DNA of 64,000 nt from contig DEWY01000013.1 in assembly GCA_002363865.1 (NCBI GenBank), positions 386,428 through 450,427 of the forward strand, in the 5' to 3' direction. Shown piece after piece: positions 33,532 through 40,423 of this stretch. Below the pieces are notes generated by a model. The model did not search any database. It was not told the origin of the DNA and saw only the letters and a program-made list of their open reading frames with translations. Position 1 is the first letter of the stretch, and every line of letters starts with the position of its first letter. The DNA is from Caulobacteraceae bacterium UBA3198. Lineage in GTDB: Bacteria; Pseudomonadota; Alphaproteobacteria; Caulobacterales; Caulobacteraceae. The translations under genes were made by a program, and so were the position numbers.

Positions 33532-34509
33532 TCAGCGAGGGGCGCGCAGAAGGATCTGTTTGTCGTCTCGTGCGGCTACCTCCAGGCCAAAGAGATCACT
33601 GATGGCGGCGACGAAGGCTTCGGTGTCGCCGGTGTCGAAGACCCCGCTCACCGGCGCCTGGCGCAGGCTGGGCTCATCGAGTTGGATCATCGTGGGGCTA
33701 TATCGATTGACCTCAGCCAGGGCCGTACTGAGAGGCAGAGCCCGAAACACCAGACGCCCCTCTGTCCATGATGTGGCCAGACTGACGTCCACAGGCTGGA
33801 CATCGCCGCGCCTGCCCTGATCTCCGAGGCTGATCTGCTGCCCAGGCTCCAGGTCCCAGCTCTGCTGGCTGTGGGTGACGCGTACCTGACCCTCGGCCAA
33901 GGTCACGATGGACTGGCCGTCGGTTCTGCGGACGTCGAATTCTGTGCCTATGGCCCGCACCTCAGCGGGGCCGGCCTTCACCGTGAAGGGGCGGCCCGGG
34001 GCCTTGGCCACCTGAAAATAGGCCCGGCCCTCTTCGAGGGTCACCCGACGGGCGGTGTCTTGATACCGGACCCGGATGCGGCTCTGGGTGTCAATATGCA
34101 CCCGCGACCCATCGGCCAGCCGCACGACCCTTTGCTCGCCAATCTCGGTTTCATAGACCCGTCCCATCAGGACGGGCCAGGCGGCGCTCAGCATAGCCCC
34201 AAGGGCGACGACAGCGACGAGGGCGGCTAGGCTGCGGCCCCCCGGCTTGCTCAGGGGCCCCAGTTGCGAACGTGGCTTGCGGTTGAGCGCGTCCTGCGCG
34301 GCCTGGCGGATATCCTCATCATGCCTGAGCTTGCCGGCCCGAACCCAGAAGGCTTCGATTTCGGCATAGGCGCCTGCATGGCGCTCATCGCGCCGCCATT
34401 CGCGAAAGGCCCTTAAGGTGTCGGTGGTGATGGTGGTGTTGTTCAGGCGCGCGTACCAGCCTGCCGCCTCGTCACGGATGCGCTTCTCATCCTGGGCTGT
34501 GTCAGACAT
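33532..34509 (-). CDS. FecR-family anti-sigma/signal-relay protein
   Basis: The 325-residue inner-membrane protein has an N-terminal cytosolic DUF4880-like region (AAGWYARLNNTTITTDTLRAFREW and the FxxWRRDERHAGAY pattern). One membrane segment follows near 95-115 (LAALVAVVALGAMLSAAW), then the periplasmic FecR domain: VRLADGSRVHIDTQSRIRVRY, RRVTLEEGRAYFQVAK, VRAIGTEFDVR. It relays the receptor's signal across the membrane to a FecI-type sigma factor. Here the sigma gene is 1.8 kb away on the other strand, behind two unrelated genes. It leads the receptor-isopeptidase operon. Confidence 0.93.
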   Translation of the reverse strand: MSDTAQDEKRIRDEAAGWYARLNNTTITTDTLRAFREWRRDERHAGAYAEIEAFWVRAGKLRHDEDIRQAAQDALNRKPRSQLGPLSKPGGRSLAALVAVVALGAMLSAAWPVLMGRVYETEIGEQRVVRLADGSRVHIDTQSRIRVRYQDTARRVTLEEGRAYFQVAKAPGRPFTVKAGPAEVRAIGTEFDVRRTDGQSIVTLAEGQVRVTHSQQSWDLEPGQQISLGDQGRRGDVQPVDVSLATSWTEGRLVFRALPLSTALAEVNRYSPTMIQLDEPSLRQAPVSGVFDTGDTEAFVAAISDLFGLEVAARDDKQILLRAPR

Positions 34510-34677
34510 GGGTCACTCAACTGGCCCCCGCGCCTGCGAGCACGTGGGGCGGTTTACCTGGGCGCGCCTAACCCCAGGCGGCTAGCCCAACCTATGCGAT
34601 CAAGCTCAGCACGGACCGCAACTTATAGCTCGCCATGGGCAGGCGGGCGAGGGCCGAGCCGGGGGAGGCCAACCAAT

Positions 34678-34694
34678 ATGTATAAAAAATACAT
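34678..34694 (+). promoter_or_regulatory. Palindrome ATGTAT-AAAAA-ATACAT upstream of a small membrane-protein gene
   Basis: A perfect 6-bp inverted repeat (34678-34683 and 34689-34694) with a 5-base A spacer in an AT-rich pocket lies about 40 bp before the ATG at 34736. A -10-like TATGTT follows at about 34713. It is a plausible promoter/operator, since the surrounding DNA is GC-rich. Confidence 0.45.
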
Positions 34695-34735
34695 TTAGAC
34701 TTGGGGAAAGTGTATGTTGCGTGTCATATGAAGGC

Positions 34736-34897
34736 ATGAAAAGGCGAGAAACATCAGAGCCTCAGGAGAGGCGAGATTCCCTGCATGTGGAGGTGGGCGG
34801 CTGGTTCCGCGCCCATGCGACGGGCCTTGGGGTGCTTGCGATTCCGGTCATCCTGCTCCTGCTCGCCTTGATCGTGCTGGGCGGCGAATTTGCTTGA
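34736..34897 (+). CDS. Short single-membrane-span protein (53 aa), hypothetical
   Basis: ATG 34736 opens MKRRETSEPQERRDSLHVEV, a charged N-terminus, followed by GGWFRAHATGLGVLAIPVILL and a hydrophobic run to LGGEFA, then TGA 34895-34897. The shape (charged head, one transmembrane helix of about 20 residues) is that of small regulatory or toxin-like membrane peptides. No clear Shine-Dalgarno was seen, but the AT-rich palindrome and promoter-like sequence upstream support transcription. It lies between the divergent FecR gene and the nucleotidyltransferase-HEPN gene. Function is unknown. Confidence 0.5.
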   Translation: MKRRETSEPQERRDSLHVEVGGWFRAHATGLGVLAIPVILLLLALIVLGGEFA

Positions 34898-34963
34898 TCT
34901 CCATGGCGCGCAAACCGAGTAACCAAGGCTTGATAGGGTGCCGAAGCGCTTCCACGAGAGCCT

Positions 34964-34983
34964 TCTCCGTAACCTTACGGAGA
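34964..34983 (+). promoter_or_regulatory. Inverted-repeat element, copy 1 (upstream of nucleotidyltransferase-HEPN gene)
   Basis: TCTCCGTA-ACCT-TACGGAGA, with 8-bp perfect arms, lies 50 bp before the GTG start at 35033. It shares the core CCGTAACCYTACSGA with sites at 38223 (before mobC) and 50820 (before virB2). The three are likely one operator class. Confidence 0.7.
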
Positions 34984-35032
34984 GACGTCCCCTGGCCTTG
35001 CCAGCGGCTGGCGAACACAGGACATTGAACCG

Positions 35033-35959
35033 GTGAAGACCAGCCTCGACCATCTGCCGGAGTCCAAGCGGCGCGAGCTTGCCCGTGTCGTGGAGGTTCT
35101 GTTTGCGGAGTTCGAGGACGCGCTGAAGGGCAAGAACGCCCCCCACCGCAAGCAGGGCCGGATCCTGAAGGTGATCCTGTTTGGCTCCTATGCCCGGGGC
35201 GACTGGGTCGATGACCCGATCGGCGGCTACACCTCGGACTATGATCTCTTGGTGGTCGTGAACCATGAGGAGCTCACCGAAACCCTGGAGTACTGGGCCA
35301 AGGCCGAAGACCATCTGGTCCGGGACTACAACCTCAGCCACAAGCTCACCGCGCCCGCCAACTTCATCGTCCATTCCCTCTGTGACGTGAACAAGCGCCT
35401 GAAGAAGGGCCGCCCCTTCTTCGTCGACATCGTCCGCGATGGGATCGCGCTCTACGAAGCGCCCGACCAGCCCTTCGATCACCCTGAACCGCTATCGCCA
35501 GCTGAGGCTCTGAAAGAGGCGGAGGAGCACTTCCATTTATGGATGGGTAGCGTTGGCGAGTTCTTCGGGACTGCGAAATTCGCCATTGAGCAGGGCTGGA
35601 GCAAAAAGGCTGCCTTTGATCTCCACCAAGCTACCGAACGCCTCTACCACTGTGTTCTTCTGGTCCTGACCCTCTACAGCCCCAAGTCCCACAAGCTGAA
35701 CTTCCTGCGCTCCCAGGCCGAGCGGCTGGCGCCTGAGTTGATTGGGGCCTGGCCCAGGGACTCAAAGATGCAGCAGCGCTGTTTCGAGCTCCTGCGGCGG
35801 GCCTATGTGGATGCCCGCTATTCGCCGCACTACAAGATCAGCGCTGAAGAACTCGCCTGGATCGCCGAACGGATCGCCGTGCTCGAGGATCTGGTGGCCA
35901 AGGCCTGCCAGGCCAGACTGTCGGCGATGCGCCAGAATGTGGCGCAAGTCGCCGACTGA
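35033..35959 (+). CDS. Fused nucleotidyltransferase (MNT) - HEPN protein
   Basis: GTG 35033 begins MKTSLDHLPESKRRELARVV, with AGGA about 9 bases upstream. Residues about 40-130 are a nucleotidyltransferase of the minimal/DNA-polymerase-beta type: FGSYARGDWVDDPIGGYTSD has Gly51-Ser52, and Asp69/Asp71 form the DxD metal site. Residues about 155-300 are a HEPN domain, with HLWMGSVGEFFGTAKFA and RRAYVDARYSPHYKIS (R-Y-S-P-H motif) typical of this branch. Two-gene MNT/HEPN pairs act as toxin-antitoxins in which the MNT protein AMPylates the HEPN toxin. Here both are in one 308-residue chain. It could be a self-restrained single-chain system or a defence factor. Function is not assigned. Confidence 0.85.
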   Translation: MKTSLDHLPESKRRELARVVEVLFAEFEDALKGKNAPHRKQGRILKVILFGSYARGDWVDDPIGGYTSDYDLLVVVNHEELTETLEYWAKAEDHLVRDYNLSHKLTAPANFIVHSLCDVNKRLKKGRPFFVDIVRDGIALYEAPDQPFDHPEPLSPAEALKEAEEHFHLWMGSVGEFFGTAKFAIEQGWSKKAAFDLHQATERLYHCVLLVLTLYSPKSHKLNFLRSQAERLAPELIGAWPRDSKMQQRCFELLRRAYVDARYSPHYKISAEELAWIAERIAVLEDLVAKACQARLSAMRQNVAQVAD

Positions 35960-36021
35960 GCCCGCAACCGGGAGCTGTGAAGCGGCTTGAGCCGGATGGG
36001 CGGCGACCCTAAAACCCAAGT

Positions 36022-36139
36022 GTCGGGCGCCGTGACGCAAGCGGTGGTTCTTGAGCCGGGGGACAGGGCGCAGCCCTGTCGGCAGCGAGCCGTCGCCAGA
36101 TAGCGGGCCTCTTCTTGTACGAGGTTTCCAACGCCCGAC
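36022..36139 (+). ncRNA. Candidate structured RNA, 6S-like architecture
   Basis: GTCGGGCG (36022-36029) pairs perfectly with CGCCCGAC (36132-36139). Inside, GGTGG pairs with TCGCC, GCC with GGC, and GACAGGGC with GCCCTGTC (around loop GCA at 36062-36080) as the apical stem. The 3' side of the large internal loop carries a small hairpin CCTC/GAGG. A closing stem, an asymmetric central bubble with a 3' hairpin and an apical stem-loop are the arrangement seen in 6S RNA. No sequence-level proof exists, and its position upstream of a FecI-type gene is unusual for 6S. The strand is uncertain. Confidence 0.3.
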
Positions 36140-36193
36140 CCCCATGCTGAGCGCACGTTCTGCTTGCGCTGTGACTCCCAATGATCAAGGATT

Positions 36194-36223
36194 CCCCTGC
36201 TGGCGCCGCAGCGTCAGCAGGGG
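36194..36223. repeat. Strong hairpin upstream of the FecI gene
   Basis: CCCCTGCTG (36194-36202) pairs with CAGCAGGGG (36215-36223), and inner CGC/GCG plus a G-U pair give 13 bp around a CGCA tetraloop. No T-run follows. Another short perfect hairpin AGCGCA/TGCGCT lies at about 36150-36170. With the candidate structured RNA, most of the 380-bp leader before the sigma gene folds readily. Confidence 0.5.
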
Positions 36224-36339
36224 CGTGGAAACCCCTGTGCAAGGACAAGTCCGACGCCCGGCAAGCCTTATGGCTTGAGCCGCGGCGACGCCCCCCACGC
36301 ATGGTGGTCAACGCCTCTCCTTCCGCGAGGAGGCGCGCC

Positions 36340-36840
36340 ATGGATGAAGACGTCGATCAGCATAGGTCTACCGAGCCGAGGGCGCTGGAGGCCCTCTACC
36401 GCCGTTATGCGGCCTGGTTGCGGCGCGCCTTGCGGCGCAGGTTTGGCGCCGACGCGGCCGATGACCTGGTCCAGGAAGCCTATCTCCGCCTCGCACAATC
36501 GCGGCAATCCAAGGTCATCGAGCACCCCAAGGCCTTCCTCTTAAGGATCGCGGTCAATGCCGGCGTTGATCGGCAACGCTACGCCCAGCGTCGCTCAGGC
36601 GCTGGACTGGCGCTCGCTCAGGAGGATCCTGCTGATGCCGTCGACCATGACGACCTGCTGATCCTCAAGGAGGCTATCCTCGGTCTCCCGCCGATCTTAC
36701 GCGATGTGTTCGTCCTCAGTCGGTTTGAGGGCCTGACCTATGGGGAAATCGCCGAACGCCTTGGCATCTCGGTCAAGACCGTCGAATGGCGCATGTCGCG
36801 CGCCATCGCCCTCTGTGCAGCCAGGCTTGCTGAGCGCTAG
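36340..36840 (+). CDS. FecI-family ECF sigma factor
   Basis: ATG 36340 has GAGGAGG 6 bases upstream and gives 166 residues, normal for FecI. A frame open back to 36181 is likely leader. Region 2: ALEALYRRYAAWLRRALRRR and DLVQEAYLRLAQSRQ, with the sigma2 RNA-polymerase-binding helix. Region 4: LPPILRDVFVLSRFEGLTYGEIAERLGISVKTVEWRMSRAI, the -35-recognising HTH. It would be activated through FecR and the STN receptor and transcribe the receptor-isopeptidase operon. It is separated from fecR by about 1.8 kb and lies on the opposite strand, unlike the usual fecIR neighbours. Confidence 0.9.
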   Translation: MDEDVDQHRSTEPRALEALYRRYAAWLRRALRRRFGADAADDLVQEAYLRLAQSRQSKVIEHPKAFLLRIAVNAGVDRQRYAQRRSGAGLALAQEDPADAVDHDDLLILKEAILGLPPILRDVFVLSRFEGLTYGEIAERLGISVKTVEWRMSRAIALCAARLAER

Positions 36841-36865
36841 GATCGTCCCTTGGCGCCGACGATGG

Positions 36866-37312
36866 TCAGCACCAGGCGCTCTTTCGCCCCCTCCAGACCT
36901 TGGCGAGACCCTCTGAGACCAGGATTTCACCCACGTCGACGCCATCGACGCTGACATCTCGCAGAAGCCGGTCATACCGGTCCCGGTCGGGCTCGTCAGG
37001 CCTGGGCGTCGTCGCGATGTGCGTAGCGCCCTCGACTAGGTCGGTCAGGCGATCCTTGGCCGCCAGCGCCAGCTCAGTCTCACGGGCGCACCTCGCCCTC
37101 GGGGGCAGTTCTGGGGCATCGATCCCGATCAGCCTGATCCGCTCCCCCTCGGCCGTCCTTAGGGTGTCGCCATCGATGACCTGGAAGCTGGCGCGTGCCG
37201 GGACGCCGTCAACGGCCGTCGGCGCTGATCCATTGACGTGGAAGACCTCGAGCAGGGCGGCCGCGGCGATGAGGCCAACGACGACGAAGGAGCCGAGCTT
37301 GGCGATGCTCAT
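36866..37312 (-). CDS. Staphylococcal-nuclease-like thermonuclease (SNase)
   Basis: The 148-residue protein has an N-terminal hydrophobic segment (LGSFVVVGLIAAAALLEVF), either a signal peptide or a membrane anchor, and an SNase OB-fold: FQVIDGDTLRT, RIRLIGIDAPE with the catalytic Arg and metal Asp, and YDRLLRDVSVDG. SNases cleave DNA and RNA using Ca2+. Similar genes are common near conjugation modules, where they are thought to act in the periplasm. The order and motifs are standard. It sits between the sigma gene and sfsA, opposite in strand to the sigma gene. Confidence 0.87.
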   Translation of the reverse strand: MSIAKLGSFVVVGLIAAAALLEVFHVNGSAPTAVDGVPARASFQVIDGDTLRTAEGERIRLIGIDAPELPPRARCARETELALAAKDRLTDLVEGATHIATTPRPDEPDRDRYDRLLRDVSVDGVDVGEILVSEGLAKVWRGRKSAWC

Positions 37313-37385
37313 CTGTGCACGCCTCTGCCGGGTGAGCTGAGCCCCGCCCAGGCCCTACCTCGCAAGCCTAGGATGGGCGCAGCTT

Positions 37386-38141
37386 TCATGGCCGCGTCCA
37401 CGGGAGGCGCGCGGCGACCCTCACGCCGGTCACATCCATCTCGCAGCTGTAGATCATCACCTCGACCCCGGCGTCTGCGGCGCGCTCAAGGCCCGCGGCG
37501 AACTTGGGATCAAGATCATGGCAGGCGCTGAAGGCGAAGCAGTCGCTCCGCTGGACCACAAAGAGGACGACCGCCCGATCTCCGGCGGCGACCATCGCCT
37601 CGAGCTCATGAAGGTGTTTGGCCGAGCGGGCCGCCACGCAATCGGGAAACTCCGCCAGCCCAGGCTGACGCATCAGGTGGCAGTTCTTCACCTCGAGCCA
37701 GGCTCGATCGTGGGGCGGGGTGCGCGCCTGGGTCGGACCCGAGGCGCCTGTAAGATGAGAGGGCCCGGAGCCCTCCAGCAAGAAGTCGATCCGGCTAGCG
37801 ACCCCATACTTCACCTCGCGACGACACAAATCATAGCCGCTCAGTTCGGGGATGGCGCCCGCCGCCAGCGCTTCGGCCACGATCCGGTTGGGATGCATGG
37901 TGTTGACCCCCACCAGACCGCCATCGACCTCAACCAGCTCCAGGGTGTGAGCGAGCTTGCGCTTCGGGTCAGGGGAGAGAGAGACCCAAACGGGCAGGCC
38001 CGGCATGTTCAGGCCCAACATGGCGCCTGGGTTGGGGCAGTGAGCCGTAATCCTGCGGCCATCATCGAGTTCGATATCAGCCAGGAAGCGCTTGTATCGC
38101 TCCAGGAGGATTCCGCGCTGAAGCGGGGAGACGAAGTTCAT
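37386..38141 (-). CDS. sfsA: SfsA family protein (sugar fermentation stimulation)
   Basis: The 251-residue protein has the SfsA pattern: MNFVSPLQRGILLERYKRFLADIEL, HCPNPGAMLGL, VNTMHPNRIVAEAL, and the nuclease-like part SRIDFLLEG ... WLEVKNCHLMRQPGLAEFPDCVAARSAKHLHEL. SfsA was linked to sugar fermentation in E. coli and has an endonuclease-like fold, but its real role is unsettled. In alphaproteobacteria it commonly lies beside map and near cinA. Here it is an isolated core gene between the lasso region and the conjugation module, with the same orientation as map 19 kb away. Confidence 0.93.
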   Translation of the reverse strand: MNFVSPLQRGILLERYKRFLADIELDDGRRITAHCPNPGAMLGLNMPGLPVWVSLSPDPKRKLAHTLELVEVDGGLVGVNTMHPNRIVAEALAAGAIPELSGYDLCRREVKYGVASRIDFLLEGSGPSHLTGASGPTQARTPPHDRAWLEVKNCHLMRQPGLAEFPDCVAARSAKHLHELEAMVAAGDRAVVLFVVQRSDCFAFSACHDLDPKFAAGLERAADAGVEVMIYSCEMDVTGVRVAARLPWTRP

Positions 38142-38222
38142 CGCAGCGGAGCTTCCTTTCGCACGGCAGCGCCCTCATCGGCGGACGGCGGCTCTACCAT
38201 GAAGGCTGCCACCAGGCGCCAG

Positions 38223-38238
38223 CCGTAACCTTACCGAT
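38223..38238 (+). promoter_or_regulatory. Inverted-repeat element, copy 2 (upstream of mobC)
   Basis: CCGTAACCTTACCGAT shares CCGTAACCTTAC with copies 1 and 3. Symmetry is weaker on the right arm (TACCGAT against TACGGAG/TACGGAT). It lies 112 bp before the mobC start. The shared core over three places is the evidence; no regulator gene is obvious. Confidence 0.6.
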
Positions 38239-38283
38239 AGGCCGGCGAAACGGCGGCGAGAATGATGAGGCCCTAACTCGGCA

Positions 38284-38312
38284 GGCGAGGGACCACGGAC
38301 GCAAGCCTCGCC
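38284..38312 (+). other. Candidate oriT hairpin upstream of mobC-relaxase
   Basis: GGCGAGG (38284-38290) and CCTCGCC (38306-38312) form a 7-bp perfect inverted repeat with a 15-nt spacer. It lies 37 bp before the mobC start, where oriT usually sits in MOBP-type modules. No nic consensus is recognised, so oriT is a positional inference. Confidence 0.35.
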
Positions 38313-38349
38313 GCGAGAGTCTGTTGGCGTTCTTGCCCTGCATTGGGGG

Positions 38350-38724
38350 ATGACATTGGCTGCCTCAAAGACCCGCGTAAAAATCTCGGTCGCGTTTTCC
38401 CAAGAAGAATACCGCCGAATGCGGCCCTTGGCCCAGCGGGCGGGACTATCCGTCAGCATGTGGGTGGGGGCCGTCGTTCGGGCCCGCGTGTGGGCCAAAC
38501 CGACGCTGGGCGCGCCAGCTGATCTTCTCCTGGCTGAGGCGCTCACTGAGCTTCGGCGAATCGCCTTGGCCCTCAATCACCTCGCCCAGCAGTCGCGGGA
38601 GCCGGACCAAGCGTGTCTGCAAAGCCAGGCCGCGGCCCTCGCCCAGGATGCACAGGCCGCCGTCCGCAGCCTCCGCCAGGTCCTGGAGGGCAATCTTAAC
38701 GAGCTTGGTCATGGGGGCTCCTGA
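38350..38724 (+). CDS. MobC-like relaxosome accessory protein
   Basis: The 124-residue protein has an RHH-like N-terminus (TRVKISVAFSQEEYRRMRPLAQ, GLSVSMWVGAVVRARVW) and a helical C-terminal half (LLAEALTELRRIALALNHLAQQ) typical of MobC/plasmid mobilisation relaxosome proteins. Such proteins bind oriT and aid the relaxase. The start is ATG 38350 or TTG 38356, with GGGGG upstream that fits the TTG better. The 3' end overlaps the relaxase start by 14 bp, so the two are co-translated. Confidence 0.8.
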   Translation: MTLAASKTRVKISVAFSQEEYRRMRPLAQRAGLSVSMWVGAVVRARVWAKPTLGAPADLLLAEALTELRRIALALNHLAQQSREPDQACLQSQAAALAQDAQAAVRSLRQVLEGNLNELGHGGS

Positions 38725-39742
38725 CTTCCGCCGGCCGCGCGGCTTTGAAGAGCATCGCGTCGATCAGCCCCCCAACAGACGCACCCCTGCTGAGATCCTG
38801 AGCGCGCAGCCTCCGCTGCAACCTGATCAACGCGCCGCGCTTTGGAGGTTGGTCGGCAAGGCCCCGCAAGCCGTCCTGGTGGTCCCAAGGTCCCTGAGCA
38901 CATCCCTGCAGCTCGGCGGTTACCTGAACTACATAAGCCGCGGCGGCAGCCTCACCCTCCATGATGAGAACGGGCTGCCCCTCAAAGGCCGCGGCCAGAT
39001 CGAGGAGCTGGTCGAGGATTGGCGGTGCGTCGACCAGCTCGACAGCCGTCGGCGCATTAACTCACCCATTGCGCGGCGGTTCGTGTTCGGGGCGCCGCCA
39101 GGAACCTCCCCCGAGGCGGTTGAGGCGGCGGCCAGGCTCCATCTTCGGCGCCTACACGGTCGAGACCATCCCTTTGTGCAGGTGACGCACACCGATACCG
39201 ACCACCCACATGTTCACGCCGTGGTCCGTGTCCTTGGCCGTCAGAGACGTCGACTCACGCTTCACCATAGGGATCTGGCCATCTACCGGGAGGATTACGC
39301 CAAGGCTCTGCGCGAGGCGGGCGTCGAAGCAGACGCCACCCCGCGCTGGCTGCGGGGCCAACCGGGTCGGGGGGAGACCGCGGGTCATTGGCGTTCTCGC
39401 GCCGACTTTGAGGAGAAAGGCGGACCGGCGCCCAGGTGGCTGGAAGCTCAGTATCTTGAGGCCGCGCAGCTCCTACGGTCTTCGCAGCCGGCGGGTGATC
39501 GAGAGCTCCGCGTCATTGAGAGCCGAGGCCGGCTGCACCGGGGGCTCCTCGATCTCGCCTGGCGCCTTTCCCGGTCGCCTGAGGAGGAGGATCGGCGCCT
39601 CAGCCAAGCGCTCACGACCCACGTGTGCCGCCTCCCGCCGCCGGAAACCGAGCGGCTGACGCTCAGTCGCCAAATGCAGCTCCGCGCCATGGATCGCACG
39701 CGGCTTGAGCCGTCTGGGGAACGGGGTGAGCGGCATCGGTAA
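38711..39742 (+). CDS. HUH-type relaxase (VirD2/MobP-like)
   Basis: ATG 38711 begins MGAPDFRRPRGFEEHRVDQP; the longer frame from 38648 is within mobC. The 343-residue protein has a candidate catalytic Tyr segment LGGYLNYISRGG near residue 70 and the HUH motif HTDTDHPHVHAVV at 160-172, the three-His metal site. Downstream sequence (LAIYREDYAKALREAGVEAD) matches relaxase domains of MOBP-type mobilisation proteins. It nicks oriT and leads the T-strand to the coupling protein VirD4 encoded on the facing strand. Without a primase or helicase domain it depends on the adjacent T4SS. Length is on the short side. Confidence 0.86.
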   Translation: MGAPDFRRPRGFEEHRVDQPPNRRTPAEILSAQPPLQPDQRAALWRLVGKAPQAVLVVPRSLSTSLQLGGYLNYISRGGSLTLHDENGLPLKGRGQIEELVEDWRCVDQLDSRRRINSPIARRFVFGAPPGTSPEAVEAAARLHLRRLHGRDHPFVQVTHTDTDHPHVHAVVRVLGRQRRRLTLHHRDLAIYREDYAKALREAGVEADATPRWLRGQPGRGETAGHWRSRADFEEKGGPAPRWLEAQYLEAAQLLRSSQPAGDRELRVIESRGRLHRGLLDLAWRLSRSPEEEDRRLSQALTTHVCRLPPPETERLTLSRQMQLRAMDRTRLEPSGERGERHR

Positions 39743-39757
39743 CGAGGCTGCTTGAGC

Positions 39758-40423
39758 CTATCGTTGCCGGTCTTTCGAGGCTCTCAGTCGCTCCAGCGAG
39801 AGGGGAGATCGTAGCGGGTCGCCTTGCTCTCCTCGAGCGCGAAGCGCCTCAAGCCGCCCCTGCGCCTGATCCATCAATTTCTGCCGGATGTCCGGGTTTG
39901 CGATGCGGGCGGCGGCCAGGGTCTCGATGGCCAGCAGGGGGGACCAGGATACCTGCCCCTGTTCATGGACGGCGGGTCCAGGGACCCTGCCGGCCCGCTG
40001 CGCTTCAGGGTCTCGGTCACTGGGCCGCCTGGCCTGCGCCGCCATTGCCCGCCCCAACATCTCCTGATCGCGCGGGCTTGGCCGGTAGCCATGCACCAGA
40101 AGCCCTCTGGCGCTCGCTGAGAGCCAGACCGCGCGTCGGAAATCGACATCGCCTTGCACCTCGATCGTCGTCCAACGCCGTCGTAGGGCGATCGCCACCA
40201 TATCGGCGCTGGTCTGTTGGTCCTGCCGGTCAGTTTGCAAGGCGCGCCCATAATCCAAGATCACGGGGCGATAGGTGGTTCGGTCCGGATAGAAGCCCAA
40301 GCCAGGCCCGCCGCGGCCATCCACATAGTAGCGGCTCAGCAGTTCGGGGGGCACATCGGCGCGGACCGCGTCTCCGGCCCGGCTGATCGCCACCACTATA
40401 TTGGGCGCCCTAGTCGCGCTCAT
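39758..40423 (-). CDS. LPD7-like polyvalent-protein-associated domain, stand-alone
   Basis: ATG 40423 begins MSATRAPNIVVAISRAGDAV and overlaps the virD4 end by 14 bp, so it is the last gene of the virB operon. Residues about 15-110 resemble the LPD7 domain usually found on the C-terminus of large relaxases: RYYVDGRGGPGLGFYPDRTTYRPVILDYG, DMVAIALRRRWTTIEVQGDVDFRRAVWLSASARGL, and HGYRPSPRDQEML. Here it stands alone, opposite to the relaxase. It could help relaxase or transfer. The rest is helical and Arg-rich. Function is unknown. Confidence 0.7.
   Translation of the reverse strand: MSATRAPNIVVAISRAGDAVRADVPPELLSRYYVDGRGGPGLGFYPDRTTYRPVILDYGRALQTDRQDQQTSADMVAIALRRRWTTIEVQGDVDFRRAVWLSASARGLLVHGYRPSPRDQEMLGRAMAAQARRPSDRDPEAQRAGRVPGPAVHEQGQVSWSPLLAIETLAAARIANPDIRQKLMDQAQGRLEALRARGEQGDPLRSPLSLERLRASKDRQR

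Noticed and set aside
34921..38340. CRISPR or tandem repeats around the repeated CCGTAACC element
   Set aside because: Only three far-apart copies were found with no regular spacing or spacers; it is an operator-type motif.
38648..38710. Longer start for the relaxase
   Set aside because: It reads through the mobC gene in another frame; ATG 38711 gives the sensible N-terminus.
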